Shown: positions 35,189 through 44,234, numbered from the stretch's first letter. The stretch: 64,000 nt of DNA from Mycobacterium sp. Marseille-P9652 (GCF_902652685.1 NZ_CACRUY010000019.1:23311-87310), one strand, 5' to 3'. The notes: generated from the sequence alone by a model not told the origin. Translations and numbers: made by a program.

Positions 35189-35641
35189 ATGGACATCTCG
35201 CGGGCAGTTCCCCATGCGGAACTCGAGGCGCTCTCCCGCAGGTATGCCGCGGCGGTCGATCGCCGAGATCGCGACGCCCTCCTGGCGGTGTTCGCACCCG
35301 ACGCGTCCATGCTCGTCGAAAGGCCCGGGCGCGAACCCGGAACGCTGACCGGACACGGCGAAATCAAACGAGTTATCGACATCGTCGCGCGCTGGCCGCG
35401 CACGGCACACCTGGTCGCGCAGGGACTGTATGTCGTCGATGGGAAGTCGGCGGTCGGCGAAACCTACTGCACTGCCAATCACTTTCGTGGTGGCGAGCCG
35501 GACGGTCGCAACCACGTCATGCACATCCGCTACTTGGACCAATACTCGCTCGACGGCGAAGGACAGTGGCGGATCGCGCATCGCCGGGTCGTCGTCGATG
35601 CGACCGAAGATCGGCCTGCGTCGATCGGAGATCTCAGCTGA
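35189..35641 (+). CDS. SnoaL/NTF2-like protein
   Basis: A 150-residue cone-shaped alpha+beta-barrel protein: the N-terminal helix ALSRRYAAAVDRRDRDALLAVF (read as RRYAAAVDRRD plus DALLAVF) and YLDQYS...WRIAHRRV are typical of SnoaL-like proteins. Such proteins isomerise or dehydrate polycyclic intermediates. It is preceded by GGAAG and overlaps the next ATG by one base (TGATG). Two others of this type lie at 22592 and 45910. Confidence 0.83.
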   Translation: MDISRAVPHAELEALSRRYAAAVDRRDRDALLAVFAPDASMLVERPGREPGTLTGHGEIKRVIDIVARWPRTAHLVAQGLYVVDGKSAVGETYCTANHFRGGEPDGRNHVMHIRYLDQYSLDGEGQWRIAHRRVVVDATEDRPASIGDLS

Positions 35642-36573
35642 TGGCATTGATCCAGCTTTCAATGGGGATTCCGTCGTACTCGGCGGAGGCGCCGTCCGAC
35701 TGGAATCACCTGACCGAATGGGCACAGCTGCTGGAGCAGGCTGGATTCGACCGCCTGCTGGTATCGGAGCACGTCGCGTTCGGCATGAACATGGACGCGT
35801 ACGCGGATCCGCGGACCGGCGGAACGGTAGGCGGTCGCCAACCGACCGGACCGGACGGGCACTGGCTGGAACCGCTCACGACGCTGACCTACCTGGCGGC
35901 GAGGACCGAGCGAATCCGGCTCGGCACGAACATTTTGCTCGCCGCGCTGCGTCCGGCCGCGGTCCTCGCGAAAACCCTTGCGACGATGGATGTTCTGTCC
36001 GGTGGCCGCATCGATGTCGGCGTGGGGGTCGGCTGGCAGCGCGAGGAATACGACACGGCCGGGGTGGACTTCGACCGGCGCGGGGCGATCCTGGACCAGA
36101 CGCTCGAGGTATGCCAGCGGTTCTGGCGGGAGAACGAGGTGAGCTACCACTCGTCCGATCTGAGTTTCGAGCGGATACACCAGATGCCGAAACCGGTGCA
36201 GCCCGGCGGGATTCCGCTCTGGGTGAGCGGGACGGTGAACCGAGCGGTCGCTCGCCGGCTCGCGCGCTTTGGACGGGGCTGGATCCCGTGGGGTCCCGAC
36301 GCGAGGGATGTCGCGGAGGGAATACGTCGAATGCGCGCCGCGGTCGAGCGCGCCGGCGGCGACCCTGACGGGTTCGGTATTGCCGGGACGCTGCGTGTCC
36401 AGACAAGTGCCGATGGCCGGCCCGACCTGTCGGCGGCCGCCGCGGAAGCGGCCTCGCTCGCGAACGCAGGCGTGACCGATCTGCGGATGACGCGCTGGCC
36501 CCTGCCCGACGCGAACCGGGACCGCGAGATGCCCGCCCTTGTCAGGGCGGTCCGTGACGCTGTCGGGGACTAG
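35641..36573 (+). CDS. LLM-class F420-dependent oxidoreductase
   Basis: A 310-residue TIM-barrel protein of the luciferase-like family, subgroup of mycobacterial F420-dependent enzymes: LLVSEHVAFGMN near residue 40, LGTNILLAALRPAAVLAKTL... (LAKTLATMDVLSGGR) and GVGVGWQREEY. It would carry hydride between F420 and an alcohol or enone of the pathway. It starts at TGATG overlapping the SnoaL stop. Its TAG stop shares the CTAG palindrome with the stop of the convergent gene. Confidence 0.88.
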   Translation: MALIQLSMGIPSYSAEAPSDWNHLTEWAQLLEQAGFDRLLVSEHVAFGMNMDAYADPRTGGTVGGRQPTGPDGHWLEPLTTLTYLAARTERIRLGTNILLAALRPAAVLAKTLATMDVLSGGRIDVGVGVGWQREEYDTAGVDFDRRGAILDQTLEVCQRFWRENEVSYHSSDLSFERIHQMPKPVQPGGIPLWVSGTVNRAVARRLARFGRGWIPWGPDARDVAEGIRRMRAAVERAGGDPDGFGIAGTLRVQTSADGRPDLSAAAAEAASLANAGVTDLRMTRWPLPDANRDREMPALVRAVRDAVGD

Positions 36574-36968
36574 GGCGTGCGGATCGACTCGAGTTGCGCG
36601 GTGAGCAGCATCCGGTCGAAATAGCACCGTTCCAGGACGAGATCGCGCCCGCGGAAACCAAAGAGATTGACGCTCAACATGTCGAGCGGTGTGCCGGGCG
36701 CGGTCGTCCGCGTCTCCACGACCAGCCCGTCCTCGCCGTGGTAGAGCCCTTCGGCGGAGTATTGCAGGAGCGGGAGATCCGCCCACTGCTGCAACAACAT
36801 TGCGCGGACCGCCTCGTCGCCATCGAAAACGGTTCCCGTAGGGATGATCTCGTAGCGGGGATGGGTGAAGGTGGCCATCGCCGCCTCGATGTCGCGCGCA
36901 TTCTCGGCCGCGACGTGCCGGAGCACGAGCTCTTCGCGGGCGCGCCGCAGCGCGCTGTCAGGACTCAC
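36570..36968 (-). CDS. SnoaL/NTF2-like protein
   Basis: A 132-residue NTF2-fold protein with VLRHVAAENARDIEAAMATF at the start and LSVNLFGFRGRDLVLERCYFD at the end (the latter in two strands). It may be an isomerase/dehydratase or a ligand-binding protein. GTG 36968 overlaps the DUF35 gene stop (GTGA) and replaces a longer non-homologous start. It is the last gene of the LLM-ligase-thiolase-DUF35 operon. Confidence 0.8.
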   Translation of the reverse strand: MSPDSALRRAREELVLRHVAAENARDIEAAMATFTHPRYEIIPTGTVFDGDEAVRAMLLQQWADLPLLQYSAEGLYHGEDGLVVETRTTAPGTPLDMLSVNLFGFRGRDLVLERCYFDRMLLTAQLESIRTP

Positions 36969-37360
36969 TTCGGTTCGAAGACAGCGAGGTTGCGGCCGTC
37001 CTCGAGCGGCACCCACGCCACGGTGACGCGGTCACCGACCGCGGGAGGGCGGCCGAACACGTTCGACATCATGCGGACACCTTCATCCAAATCGACGAGC
37101 ACCACCGAATACGGCACCTTGTCGGCGAGTGCGGGGAGCGCGGCGCGGTGGTGCACGCTGACCGCGTAGACGACCCCGTCGCCGCTCAACTTCTCCCACG
37201 TCAGCGACGAACCGCCGCAGTGCGGGCAGACGAACCGCGGGTACCAGACCAGCCGCGCGCACGACTCGCATCGTTGGACAATCAGCTCGTGACGCCGGGT
37301 TGCGTCCCAGAAGGGTGCGGACGCCGGGCTGGGCTGGGGGACCGGCAGCGTATCGGTCAC
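36965..37360 (-). CDS. DUF35 OB-fold protein with zinc ribbon
   Basis: A 131-residue DUF35 protein: a rubredoxin-like ribbon with Cys 31, 34, 45 and 48 (CESC...CPHC) and an OB fold (VVLVDLDEGVRMMSNVFG). DUF35 proteins bind thiolase-fold partners; in ChsH2 this domain is needed by the Ltp2 aldolase. The GTG overlaps the thiolase-like gene stop, so the pair is translationally coupled and probably forms a C-C-cleaving complex. Confidence 0.9.
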   Translation of the reverse strand: MTDTLPVPQPSPASAPFWDATRRHELIVQRCESCARLVWYPRFVCPHCGGSSLTWEKLSGDGVVYAVSVHHRAALPALADKVPYSVVLVDLDEGVRMMSNVFGRPPAVGDRVTVAWVPLEDGRNLAVFEPK

Positions 37361-38523
37361 AGCGTGGCCACCGTTCCCAGAATCACGGTCGACGTCGCCG
37401 AGAGGACCCCGCCGGTGCCGTGTGCGACAGCCGTTTTCGCTTCCGGAACCTGGCGCTCGCCGCATTCACCCCGCAGCTGGCGTGTGGCCTCGACGAGCAG
37501 GAAGGCCCCGAACGCCCCGGGGTGGGTGTAGGCGAGGCCACCGCCGGACGTCTGACCCGGCAGCGCACCCCCGGGTCCCAATGTCCCGTCCGCGACGAAC
37601 GGACCGCCTTCGCCTTTGCCGCAGAAGCCCAAGTCCTCGAGCGCTAGCAACACCGTGATGGTGAACGAGTCGTAGAGTTCGACCACGTCGATGTCGGCCG
37701 GGGTGAGGCCCGCGGCACGGAAGGCGGCCGGCCCCGAGAGCGCCCCCGGCGTGACGGTGAGGTCGGGCATTTGGGAGATCATCGCGTGCGAGGCCGCCGA
37801 CGCCGCACCCAGGACGAAGGCCGCCGGCCTGGCCAGGTCGCGTGCGCGCTCGGCGCTCGTGACAACCAGCGCCGCGGCGCCGTCGGTGACCAGGCAGCAC
37901 TCGAGCTTGTGCAGCGGTTCGGCGAGGAAGCCCGAGCCCAGGACGTCCTGGACGGTGATCGCCTCGCGCAGGTGAGCTCGTTCGTTCAGCGCGGCCCACC
38001 GCCGGGTGTCGACGGCGATCTGCGCCAGCTGTTCGGGTGTCGTCCCGTACGTCGCCATGTGGCGGTTGGCCGCCAGGGCGTAGGCGCTGATCGGGAGCAT
38101 CACCCCGAACGGCGTCTCCCACTCCAGGCGCTCGGGAGTGGCGAAGACGCCGAGGCCCTTTTCACCACGCTTGCGGGCGGCGCGCGGCGTCGAGGCATAG
38201 ACGATCACGACCGTCTCCGCCTCGCCGGCTGCGATCGCCGCGGCGGCGTGCTCGACGTACAACCCGTAGCTGGCGCCGCCGATCTGCGTGGCGTCGGTGA
38301 AGCGCGGCGCTATCCCCAGGTACTCGGCCAGCTCCACCGAATGCATGAGCGTGCCGCCGGTGCAGGTGCACAACCCGTCGACTTCGCGGAGCGACAAACC
38401 CGCGTCTGCCAGGGCGGCGGTGATCACGCGCGCCTCGAGCTCGCGCAGCGGAACGTCGATCACCCCGGTTGCCGAAACCTCCTCGGCCACGCCGACAATG
38501 GCGGCCACACCTCGGGTCGTCAA
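37357..38523 (-). CDS. Thiolase-fold lipid-transfer/aldolase-type protein (Ltp2-like)
   Basis: A 388-residue thiolase-superfamily protein. The nucleophile region reads TQIGGASYGLYVEHAA, without Cys, and VELYDSFTITVLL carries the YDxF tyrosine found in Ltp2-type retro-aldolases. SGGGLAYTHPGAFG replaces the thiolase GHP motif. With the DUF35 protein it probably forms a retro-aldolase that releases a short CoA thioester. A TTG start at 38523 overlaps the upstream ligase stop as TTGA, fitting the coupling pattern. Confidence 0.87.
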   Translation of the reverse strand: MTTRGVAAIVGVAEEVSATGVIDVPLRELEARVITAALADAGLSLREVDGLCTCTGGTLMHSVELAEYLGIAPRFTDATQIGGASYGLYVEHAAAAIAAGEAETVVIVYASTPRAARKRGEKGLGVFATPERLEWETPFGVMLPISAYALAANRHMATYGTTPEQLAQIAVDTRRWAALNERAHLREAITVQDVLGSGFLAEPLHKLECCLVTDGAAALVVTSAERARDLARPAAFVLGAASAASHAMISQMPDLTVTPGALSGPAAFRAAGLTPADIDVVELYDSFTITVLLALEDLGFCGKGEGGPFVADGTLGPGGALPGQTSGGGLAYTHPGAFGAFLLVEATRQLRGECGERQVPEAKTAVAHGTGGVLSATSTVILGTVATL

Positions 38524-40019
38524 TTTTCTGTCCCTTCGAAGAGCTCGCTCAGCCCTGGTTGGCTGACCTTGAGCGATGGTGTGCGGGGCAACTCCTCGAC
38601 GATGACCAGCCGGGCCGGAACGTAGTAACGGCTCAATCGTTCACGCGCGTAGGCGAGCAAGTCTTCGGGCGTGGCGCGCGCGCCTTCGGTCAACTCGACC
38701 GCCGCGACAGGCACGCGGCCGAGCCGTTCATCGGGCAGGCCGGTCACGCCTACATCGCGGACCGCCGGATGGCTACGCAAGACATCGACGATCTCGGCCG
38801 GATTGACCTTGAAACCCCCGCGAATGATGACGTCGTCGGTGCGCCCGTCGATGAACACAAACCCGTCGGCGTCGACCCGGCCGAGGTCTGTGGTCCGCAC
38901 CCATTCCCCGCCCATGGTGCGAACCTCGATGCGGCCCTGCTCGCCGGGTGGCATCTCGGAGTCGTCCTCGACAGACATGACGCGGATCTCCCGGCCGCGC
39001 TGCGGGCGCCCGACGCTTCCGCGTTTGAGGGTCGCCCACTGCCGATGCAAGGCGAGGTTCCAGCCGGCCACGCCGCCGGCGAATTCCGTTGCCCCGTAGG
39101 ACGGCAGCACCGCGACGCCGTAGCGGCACTCGAACCTCGTCTGCAGCTCGACCGGGAGATGCGCGGTTCCCGAGGTCACCACCTCGACGCTCGAAAAGGC
39201 ATCCGGGTCCACGCCCGCGTCGATCACCATCGCCATGGCCGACGGCACCAGGCTCACGGCCTTCGGTCGGTGCCGGAGTAGCAAGTCCACAAAGTCGGGA
39301 ACGCGGAATCGCTCCAGGAGCGCGATCTTTCTCCCCTCGCAGATGTTGAGCAGCGTGCGGAACAGCCCGGACATGTGCACCAGGGGAGAGGAGACGATGG
39401 CGACACCCGAGCGGAGTTTGAGTTCCGAGTCACGCCCGCGCCCAACACTGTAATGCGCGCTGGCCGCTGCGACGGTCTGTTCAAACGATCTGTAGGTCAG
39501 TGGTATTCGCTTGGGCGGCCCCGTGGTTCCGCTCGTCAGCATCTCGACGGCGACGCCTTCGGCGGGCGGACGGAACGGGCCTGGTCCGGGATGTTCCAGC
39601 CCGTCCACAACGGCCGCACTGGCCGCGTCACTCAACGCCCGAATACCTAGCGCCCCAGCGGCAGCGTCGACGATTCCGGCGCGCTCCCAGTCGGCCTGCA
39701 ACGCCACGACCGCAGGCAACCGCAGCTCGCGGATGTCGGCGCAGAGCCCGGCGTCACCCTGGGACGGGTTGATCGTGACCACGCAACCGCCGGTCAGCAG
39801 CACGCCGAGCAGGGCCCCCACCATAGCGGGATGATTGCGCAGCACGAGGCCGACGGGTGACCCCCGCCCCAAACCGACTGAGCCCAAGCAATGTTGGACG
39901 TCCGCGGCGACGTCCGACAGTTCCTGCCAGTCAATCCACTGGCCCTCGTACTCGATCGCGGGCGCCCGCGAGTCGAGGGCGAAAACCGCGCGGATGCGAT
40001 CGGCGAGTTGCTGGCTCAA
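38520..40019 (-). CDS. AMP-dependent acyl-CoA synthetase
   Basis: A 499-residue ligase of the fadD/ANL family. The AMP-binding loop LTSGTTGPPK is at 161-170, the GATEFAGG motif follows, and the RTTDLGRVDADGFVFIDGRTDD...RGGFK hinge leads to the C-terminal domain. The catalytic Lys of the last motif is probably in SLKVSQ. It would activate a carboxylic acid as acyl-CoA, and the natural acid is unknown. Its ATG overlaps the stop of the LLM gene by 4 bp. Confidence 0.92.
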   Translation of the reverse strand: MSQQLADRIRAVFALDSRAPAIEYEGQWIDWQELSDVAADVQHCLGSVGLGRGSPVGLVLRNHPAMVGALLGVLLTGGCVVTINPSQGDAGLCADIRELRLPAVVALQADWERAGIVDAAAGALGIRALSDAASAAVVDGLEHPGPGPFRPPAEGVAVEMLTSGTTGPPKRIPLTYRSFEQTVAAASAHYSVGRGRDSELKLRSGVAIVSSPLVHMSGLFRTLLNICEGRKIALLERFRVPDFVDLLLRHRPKAVSLVPSAMAMVIDAGVDPDAFSSVEVVTSGTAHLPVELQTRFECRYGVAVLPSYGATEFAGGVAGWNLALHRQWATLKRGSVGRPQRGREIRVMSVEDDSEMPPGEQGRIEVRTMGGEWVRTTDLGRVDADGFVFIDGRTDDVIIRGGFKVNPAEIVDVLRSHPAVRDVGVTGLPDERLGRVPVAAVELTEGARATPEDLLAYARERLSRYYVPARLVIVEELPRTPSLKVSQPGLSELFEGTEN

Positions 40020-41089
40020 GCCGCGGCTGCCGCGAGCTCGGTCGCCGCGGGGATCACCTCTTGGGCGAACAACTTCATGGACTCGTACACCTTGGTGCGG
40101 TCCATGGCGCCACCGCGCGACATGCGCAGAATGATGTTGCGCCAGCCCATGTCGATGACGGTGCGCATCTTCTCGACGATGCGGTCCGGGTCACCCATCA
40201 GCGTGAGGTGCGAATTCAGCACCTGTTCGTAGCTCTGCTTGTCGTGCTTTTCGAACCAGTCCGAGTAGGCCTTGTAGTCGGCCGGAATCTCGCCGCCGCG
40301 CTCGAACGGGCTCGAATACTTGCGATGCGTCTGAATGGAGAGCTCGACGCTTTCGCGGGGGTAGCTGCGCGCGAACGCGTCGTCCTGGTGGCAGAAGGCG
40401 TTGAGCAGCGCCCACACGTGGCCGGTGGCGGCGTCCAGTCCTTTTTCCGATTGGACCTTCAGGTAAATGTCCAGCGCCCCCTGCAGATCGGGGTCGACCT
40501 GATAGGGGTTGCCGATGATCGCGCCGAACCCCTTCTCGGCGAGCCATTCGAAGCTGGACGGCGTCTTCATCACGGTGCCCCACACGGGGATCGGCTGCTG
40601 CGCCGGCCGCGGGTAGATCGTGACGTCCTCCAGATGGAAGTACTTGCCGTGGAAGCTGACGTTCTCTTCGGCCAGAAGGCGGCTGACGATCTCCACGCAC
40701 TCCTGGTACCGGCCGGTGGCCTCCTCCATCGAGATGCCGAAGCCCTTGAACTCGTGCGCCTGATAGCCGCGCCCGAAGCCGGCGTCGAAGCGCCCGCCGG
40801 ACAGGACGTCGACCAAGGCGATCCGTTCGGCCAACTGAATCGGCTCGTGGAAGGGCGCCACCATGCAGGCCGTACCGATGCGGATGCGCTCGGTCTGCGC
40901 GGCGATGGCGGTCGCCACTTGGGGCAGGTCCGGGAGCATGCCGTAGGGGGAGAAGTGGTGTTCGGCCAGCCAGATCTCGTCGTAGCCGAGCTCCTCCGCC
41001 CAGCGCGCCTCCTCGAGCACGTTGGCCAGCACCTCCCGCTCGCTGAGGTGGTTGGGCTTGTCGCCGAGGATGAACACGCCGAACTTCAT
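40016..41089 (-). CDS. LLM-class flavin monooxygenase/oxidoreductase
   Basis: A 357-residue luciferase-like protein with IWLAEHHFSPYGMLPD near residue 43, a motif of the LuxA-type FMN or F420 enzymes, and GRGYQAHEFKGFG. It could be a Baeyer-Villiger-like or alkanal monooxygenase, or an F420 reductase. ATG 41089 follows GGGAGGGA. It is the first gene of the minus-strand operon and diverges from the hydratase at 41189. Confidence 0.88.
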   Translation of the reverse strand: MKFGVFILGDKPNHLSEREVLANVLEEARWAEELGYDEIWLAEHHFSPYGMLPDLPQVATAIAAQTERIRIGTACMVAPFHEPIQLAERIALVDVLSGGRFDAGFGRGYQAHEFKGFGISMEEATGRYQECVEIVSRLLAEENVSFHGKYFHLEDVTIYPRPAQQPIPVWGTVMKTPSSFEWLAEKGFGAIIGNPYQVDPDLQGALDIYLKVQSEKGLDAATGHVWALLNAFCHQDDAFARSYPRESVELSIQTHRKYSSPFERGGEIPADYKAYSDWFEKHDKQSYEQVLNSHLTLMGDPDRIVEKMRTVIDMGWRNIILRMSRGGAMDRTKVYESMKLFAQEVIPAATELAAAAA

Positions 41090-41148
41090 GTCGGTCCCTC
41101 CCGCTCGCTTCGTTAAAAGTAGTTGCACTGACTGCCACAATAATGCAC

Positions 41149-41170
41149 GATTGAACACATATCGTCAATC
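41149..41170. promoter_or_regulatory. 22-bp inverted repeat (putative TetR operator)
   Basis: GATTGA (41149-41154) and TCAATC (41165-41170) are perfect 6-bp arms around a 10-bp AT-rich spacer. The repeat lies 19 bp before the hydratase start in the divergent promoter region. The TetR gene at 42013 is in the same plus-strand operon and may autoregulate through it (inference). Confidence 0.5.
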
Positions 41171-41188
41171 CGTTTAGTAGGGAGAGTC

Positions 41189-42016
41189 GTGGCTCTGTTC
41201 GACTCTGCGGTCGGAACCGTGTTGCCGCCGAGCACCTTCCGCTGGGGCGAGACCGACGTGATCCTGTACGCGTTGGGGGTGGGCGCCCGCCCGCCGTCCG
41301 AGCTGAGGCTCCTCAACGAGGCTTGCGGTCCCGATGTGCTGCCGACGTTCGCCCTGGTGGCCAACTGGTGGGCCGTCAAGGATCTGCGCAGTGCGCTCGA
41401 CCTGGGGACGTATCCGATCGTGCACTCCGCGCAGTCGCTGGAGCTACACCGGCCGATCGGCGCCGACGGGGAAATGTCGGTGCAGGCCGAGGTGTCGGCG
41501 GTCTGGGACAAGGGCAAACACGCGGCCGTCGAGGTGACCAGCCGCGGCGCCGATCCGGACGGGACCGTGTTCGTCGCCAGGTCCCAGACCATGGTTCTCG
41601 GTGCGGGGGGATTCGGCGGCGACCGTGGACCCGCCGCGGAACCGGACCCGGACGGGCCGCCGGACGCGATATTCGACGACGTCGTCCGGCCCGAGCAGGC
41701 TGCCCTCTACCGCCTCTCGGGTGATCGCAACCAACTGCACATCGACCCGGAGGCGGCCCGGAAGTACGGCTTCGACGACGTCTTCCTGCACGGGCTGTGC
41801 ACGCTCGGGTTCGCCGCGCGGGCGGTGATCGACCGGATCGGTGACGGGAACCCCCGGTCGCTGACATCCTTGAGCTGCCGGTTCTCCAAACAGGTAAAGC
41901 TCGATGCTCCGCTGCGGACGGAGATCTGGCGGACCGAAGGCTCGGTGCGTTTCCGGACGCTGCAGGGTGACGCCGTCGCCCTCAGCTCCGGAACCGCCAC
42001 GCTGGCAGGGGTGTGA
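41189..42016 (+). CDS. Double-hotdog (R)-hydratase (MaoC/MFE-2 type)
   Basis: A 275-residue protein with an N-terminal hotdog domain and a C-terminal hydratase 2 motif, YRLSGDRNQLHIDPEAARKYGF...FLHGLCTLG, holding the catalytic Asp and His. Eukaryotic MFE-2 and mycobacterial ChsH-type proteins hydrate 2-enoyl-CoAs in this way. It is the true hydratase candidate of the neighbourhood, since the crotonase paralogues lack hydratase glutamates. GTG 41189 follows a GGGAGA site. Its stop overlaps the TetR start (GTGA). Confidence 0.9.
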   Translation: MALFDSAVGTVLPPSTFRWGETDVILYALGVGARPPSELRLLNEACGPDVLPTFALVANWWAVKDLRSALDLGTYPIVHSAQSLELHRPIGADGEMSVQAEVSAVWDKGKHAAVEVTSRGADPDGTVFVARSQTMVLGAGGFGGDRGPAAEPDPDGPPDAIFDDVVRPEQAALYRLSGDRNQLHIDPEAARKYGFDDVFLHGLCTLGFAARAVIDRIGDGNPRSLTSLSCRFSKQVKLDAPLRTEIWRTEGSVRFRTLQGDAVALSSGTATLAGV

Positions 42017-42657
42017 GCATGGACCAACGACGGGCCCGCGGGTTACGCAACCGACAGGCGCTCATCCATGCGGCGATCGAGCTGTTCACCACTCAGGGCT
42101 ACGAGGGCACCACCGTCGACCAGATCTCCGCGGCGGCCGGGGTCGCGCCGCGCACGTTCTTCCATCACTTTTCCAGCAAGGAAGACATCCTGTTCGACGG
42201 TTACGCCGAGCGGCTGCAGGAGGCGATCCGCCGCTTCCGCGCCGCGCGGTCTGACTCCCTGTGCGACGCGCTCGCCGAGACGTCGATGGCCGTGGCCCGG
42301 GCCATCGTCGATCAGCCCGACATGTTCCTGGTCCGCGCGCGGATGTATCACAGCCTGCCGGCGCTGCGCGCGACGATGCTGCGGATCAACGAGGACTGGA
42401 TCGATCAGCTCACGGCCGAGGTCGCGCGCTGGCTGGGCAGCGACACCCAACCGGACTTGCGGCCTCGGCTGGCCGCGACGCTGATCAACGCCGCCAACCG
42501 CGCAGCGATCGATTCGTGGGTCGCCGCCGGTGGTCGGGGCGAGTTGTCCCAACTGATGGCCGAATCCGTGGAGTTGGTGCGGCCCTCGATCGCCGCGATC
42601 GAGCGCACCGTCGCAACGTCCGGACCGGGACGAGGGGGTGGCAAGCGTGTCGGATGA
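42013..42657 (+). CDS. TetR-family transcriptional regulator
   Basis: A 214-residue TetR repressor. The helix-turn-helix lies at about 10-55 (IHAAIELFTTQGYEGTTVDQ, then AAAGVAPRTFFHHFSSKEDI). The C-terminal ligand pocket is divergent, and such regulators of fatty-acid and terpenoid catabolism often bind acyl-CoA. GTG 42013 overlaps the hydratase stop; ATG 42019 is an alternative. It is coupled to the hydratase and followed by an SDR gene, so it probably represses its own operon. Confidence 0.92.
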   Translation: MSMDQRRARGLRNRQALIHAAIELFTTQGYEGTTVDQISAAAGVAPRTFFHHFSSKEDILFDGYAERLQEAIRRFRAARSDSLCDALAETSMAVARAIVDQPDMFLVRARMYHSLPALRATMLRINEDWIDQLTAEVARWLGSDTQPDLRPRLAATLINAANRAAIDSWVAAGGRGELSQLMAESVELVRPSIAAIERTVATSGPGRGGGKRVG

Positions 42658-43396
42658 TTCCCGTCCGCTCGCGGTCGTCACCGGGGGAGCGAGGGGCATC
42701 GGTGAATCGATTGTGGCCGCGCTCATGTGTAGCGGGCACCGGGTAGCAGCGATCGACGTGAACGCGAAGGCCATTGCGCGCGCCGAGGATTCGGATGAGG
42801 CGAGATCGGGATTGCTCGTCCCGATGAACGTGTCGATCACAGACCGTGGCGCGGTCGAGGACGCGCTGAGCGGCTTGGTCGACCGGTACGGGCCCGTTCG
42901 GGCGTTGGTCAACAACGCGGGTATGACGCTGCCCGGCACGTTTCTCGATGAGACGGACGAGGACTGGGACCGCATTGTCGACGTCAATCTCAAGGGCACC
43001 TTCGTCATGGCGCAGGTCACCGCCCGGCAGATGGTCGCCCACGGCGGCGGGACCATCGTGAACGTCAGCTCGGTGTCAGCCCACGGGGTGCGCACCGGGC
43101 CGCCGGCCTACGCGGCCGCCAAGGCCGGTGTTGAAGGGCTGAGCCGGCTGATGGCCGTTCAGCTCGGGGTGCATGGGGTCCGGGTCAACACCGTCGTGGT
43201 CGGCACCACCGCGACGCCGTGGCTGTTGTCGCGCAAGACGTCCGACGAGCTGGCGCAGATGCGCAAGACGACGGTGACCGGAAACATCGGTGAGCCGGAG
43301 GACGTGGCGGGGGTGGTGGCCTTTCTGTGCTCGCCCGCCGCCAAACACGTCACCGGCCAACTCATTTCGGTTTCGGGCGGGCAGTGGATGCCATGA
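42647..43396 (+). CDS. SDR-family oxidoreductase
   Basis: A 249-residue classical SDR: TGGARGIG, NNAGMT, a Ser in VSSVSAHG and YAAAKAG. It probably acts as a 3-hydroxyacyl-CoA or alcohol dehydrogenase following the hydratase of the same operon. GTG 42647 is 8 bp from the GAGGGGG site, whereas GTG 42638 would sit directly on it; the gene overlaps TetR by 11 bp. Confidence 0.9.
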   Translation: MSDDSRPLAVVTGGARGIGESIVAALMCSGHRVAAIDVNAKAIARAEDSDEARSGLLVPMNVSITDRGAVEDALSGLVDRYGPVRALVNNAGMTLPGTFLDETDEDWDRIVDVNLKGTFVMAQVTARQMVAHGGGTIVNVSSVSAHGVRTGPPAYAAAKAGVEGLSRLMAVQLGVHGVRVNTVVVGTTATPWLLSRKTSDELAQMRKTTVTGNIGEPEDVAGVVAFLCSPAAKHVTGQLISVSGGQWMP

Positions 43397-43466
43397 CGTC
43401 GATGCGGAACGACGAGACAGATGCTGATGTAGTGTTTACTGCAACGAGACGATGCCAGGGGATGTC

Positions 43467-44234
43467 GTGGAACTGAAGAGAATCCTGTTCGACGTCTGCG
43501 AGCAGGTCGCCACCATCACGATCAATCGACCGGAACGGCTCAACGCCACCGACGACCTGACCCGCACCGAGCTCGGCATCGCGTGGGCGCGGGTGCGGGA
43601 GGACCCGAACATCCGGGTCGCCATCATCACTGGGGCCGGCGACCGCGCATTCTCCGCGGGTCAGGACATCCGGGCAACGGCCGAGGGCGGCATCCGCAAC
43701 AAGGTCCCCGGCTCGCGGCTGCACCACAATGTGTGGAAGCCGGTCATCTGCGCCCTCAACGGAATCGTCGTCGGCGGCGGCCTGCATCAGGTCGCCGACG
43801 CCGATCTGATCATCGCGGCCGAGCACGCCGAGCTGATCGACACGCATCTGGCCGTGGGCAACGTGTTCGCGCTGGAGCCCGCCGTGCTGCTGCGCAGAAT
43901 GCCGCTCTCGATGGTGATGCAACTCGGGCTGATGACCAAGCAGGGCCGGATCAGCGCGCAGCGGGGCTACGAGATCGGCCTGATCAACGAGGTCGTGCCC
44001 GCGGACCGGCTGCAGCAGCGGGCGCGCGAAATCGCCTTGGACATTGCGAAACTCTCGCCGGCGACGGTCCAGGCGTCGATCAAGGCGATGTGGGCCAGCC
44101 TCGATGTCGGGCTGCGCGCGGCCAACGACGTCGCGTATCGCTATGTGCTGCAACACCAGCTGACCCATCCCGACTACCGGGAAGGGATGCTCGCATTCGC
44201 GGAAAAGCGGGAACCGCGGTGGGTCGTCGAATGA
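43467..44234 (+). CDS. Enoyl-CoA hydratase/isomerase-family protein
   Basis: A 255-residue crotonase with AFSAGQDIRAT, VVGGGLHQVADADL and DTHLAVGNVFALE. His and Asn occupy the two hydratase Glu regions, so the reaction is uncertain. GTG 43467 has CAGGGGAT in register; ATG 43452 would add five residues and is nearly as likely. A 70-bp gap with TGTAGTGTTTACT-like promoter sequence separates it from the SDR gene. Confidence 0.84.
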   Translation: MELKRILFDVCEQVATITINRPERLNATDDLTRTELGIAWARVREDPNIRVAIITGAGDRAFSAGQDIRATAEGGIRNKVPGSRLHHNVWKPVICALNGIVVGGGLHQVADADLIIAAEHAELIDTHLAVGNVFALEPAVLLRRMPLSMVMQLGLMTKQGRISAQRGYEIGLINEVVPADRLQQRAREIALDIAKLSPATVQASIKAMWASLDVGLRAANDVAYRYVLQHQLTHPDYREGMLAFAEKREPRWVVE

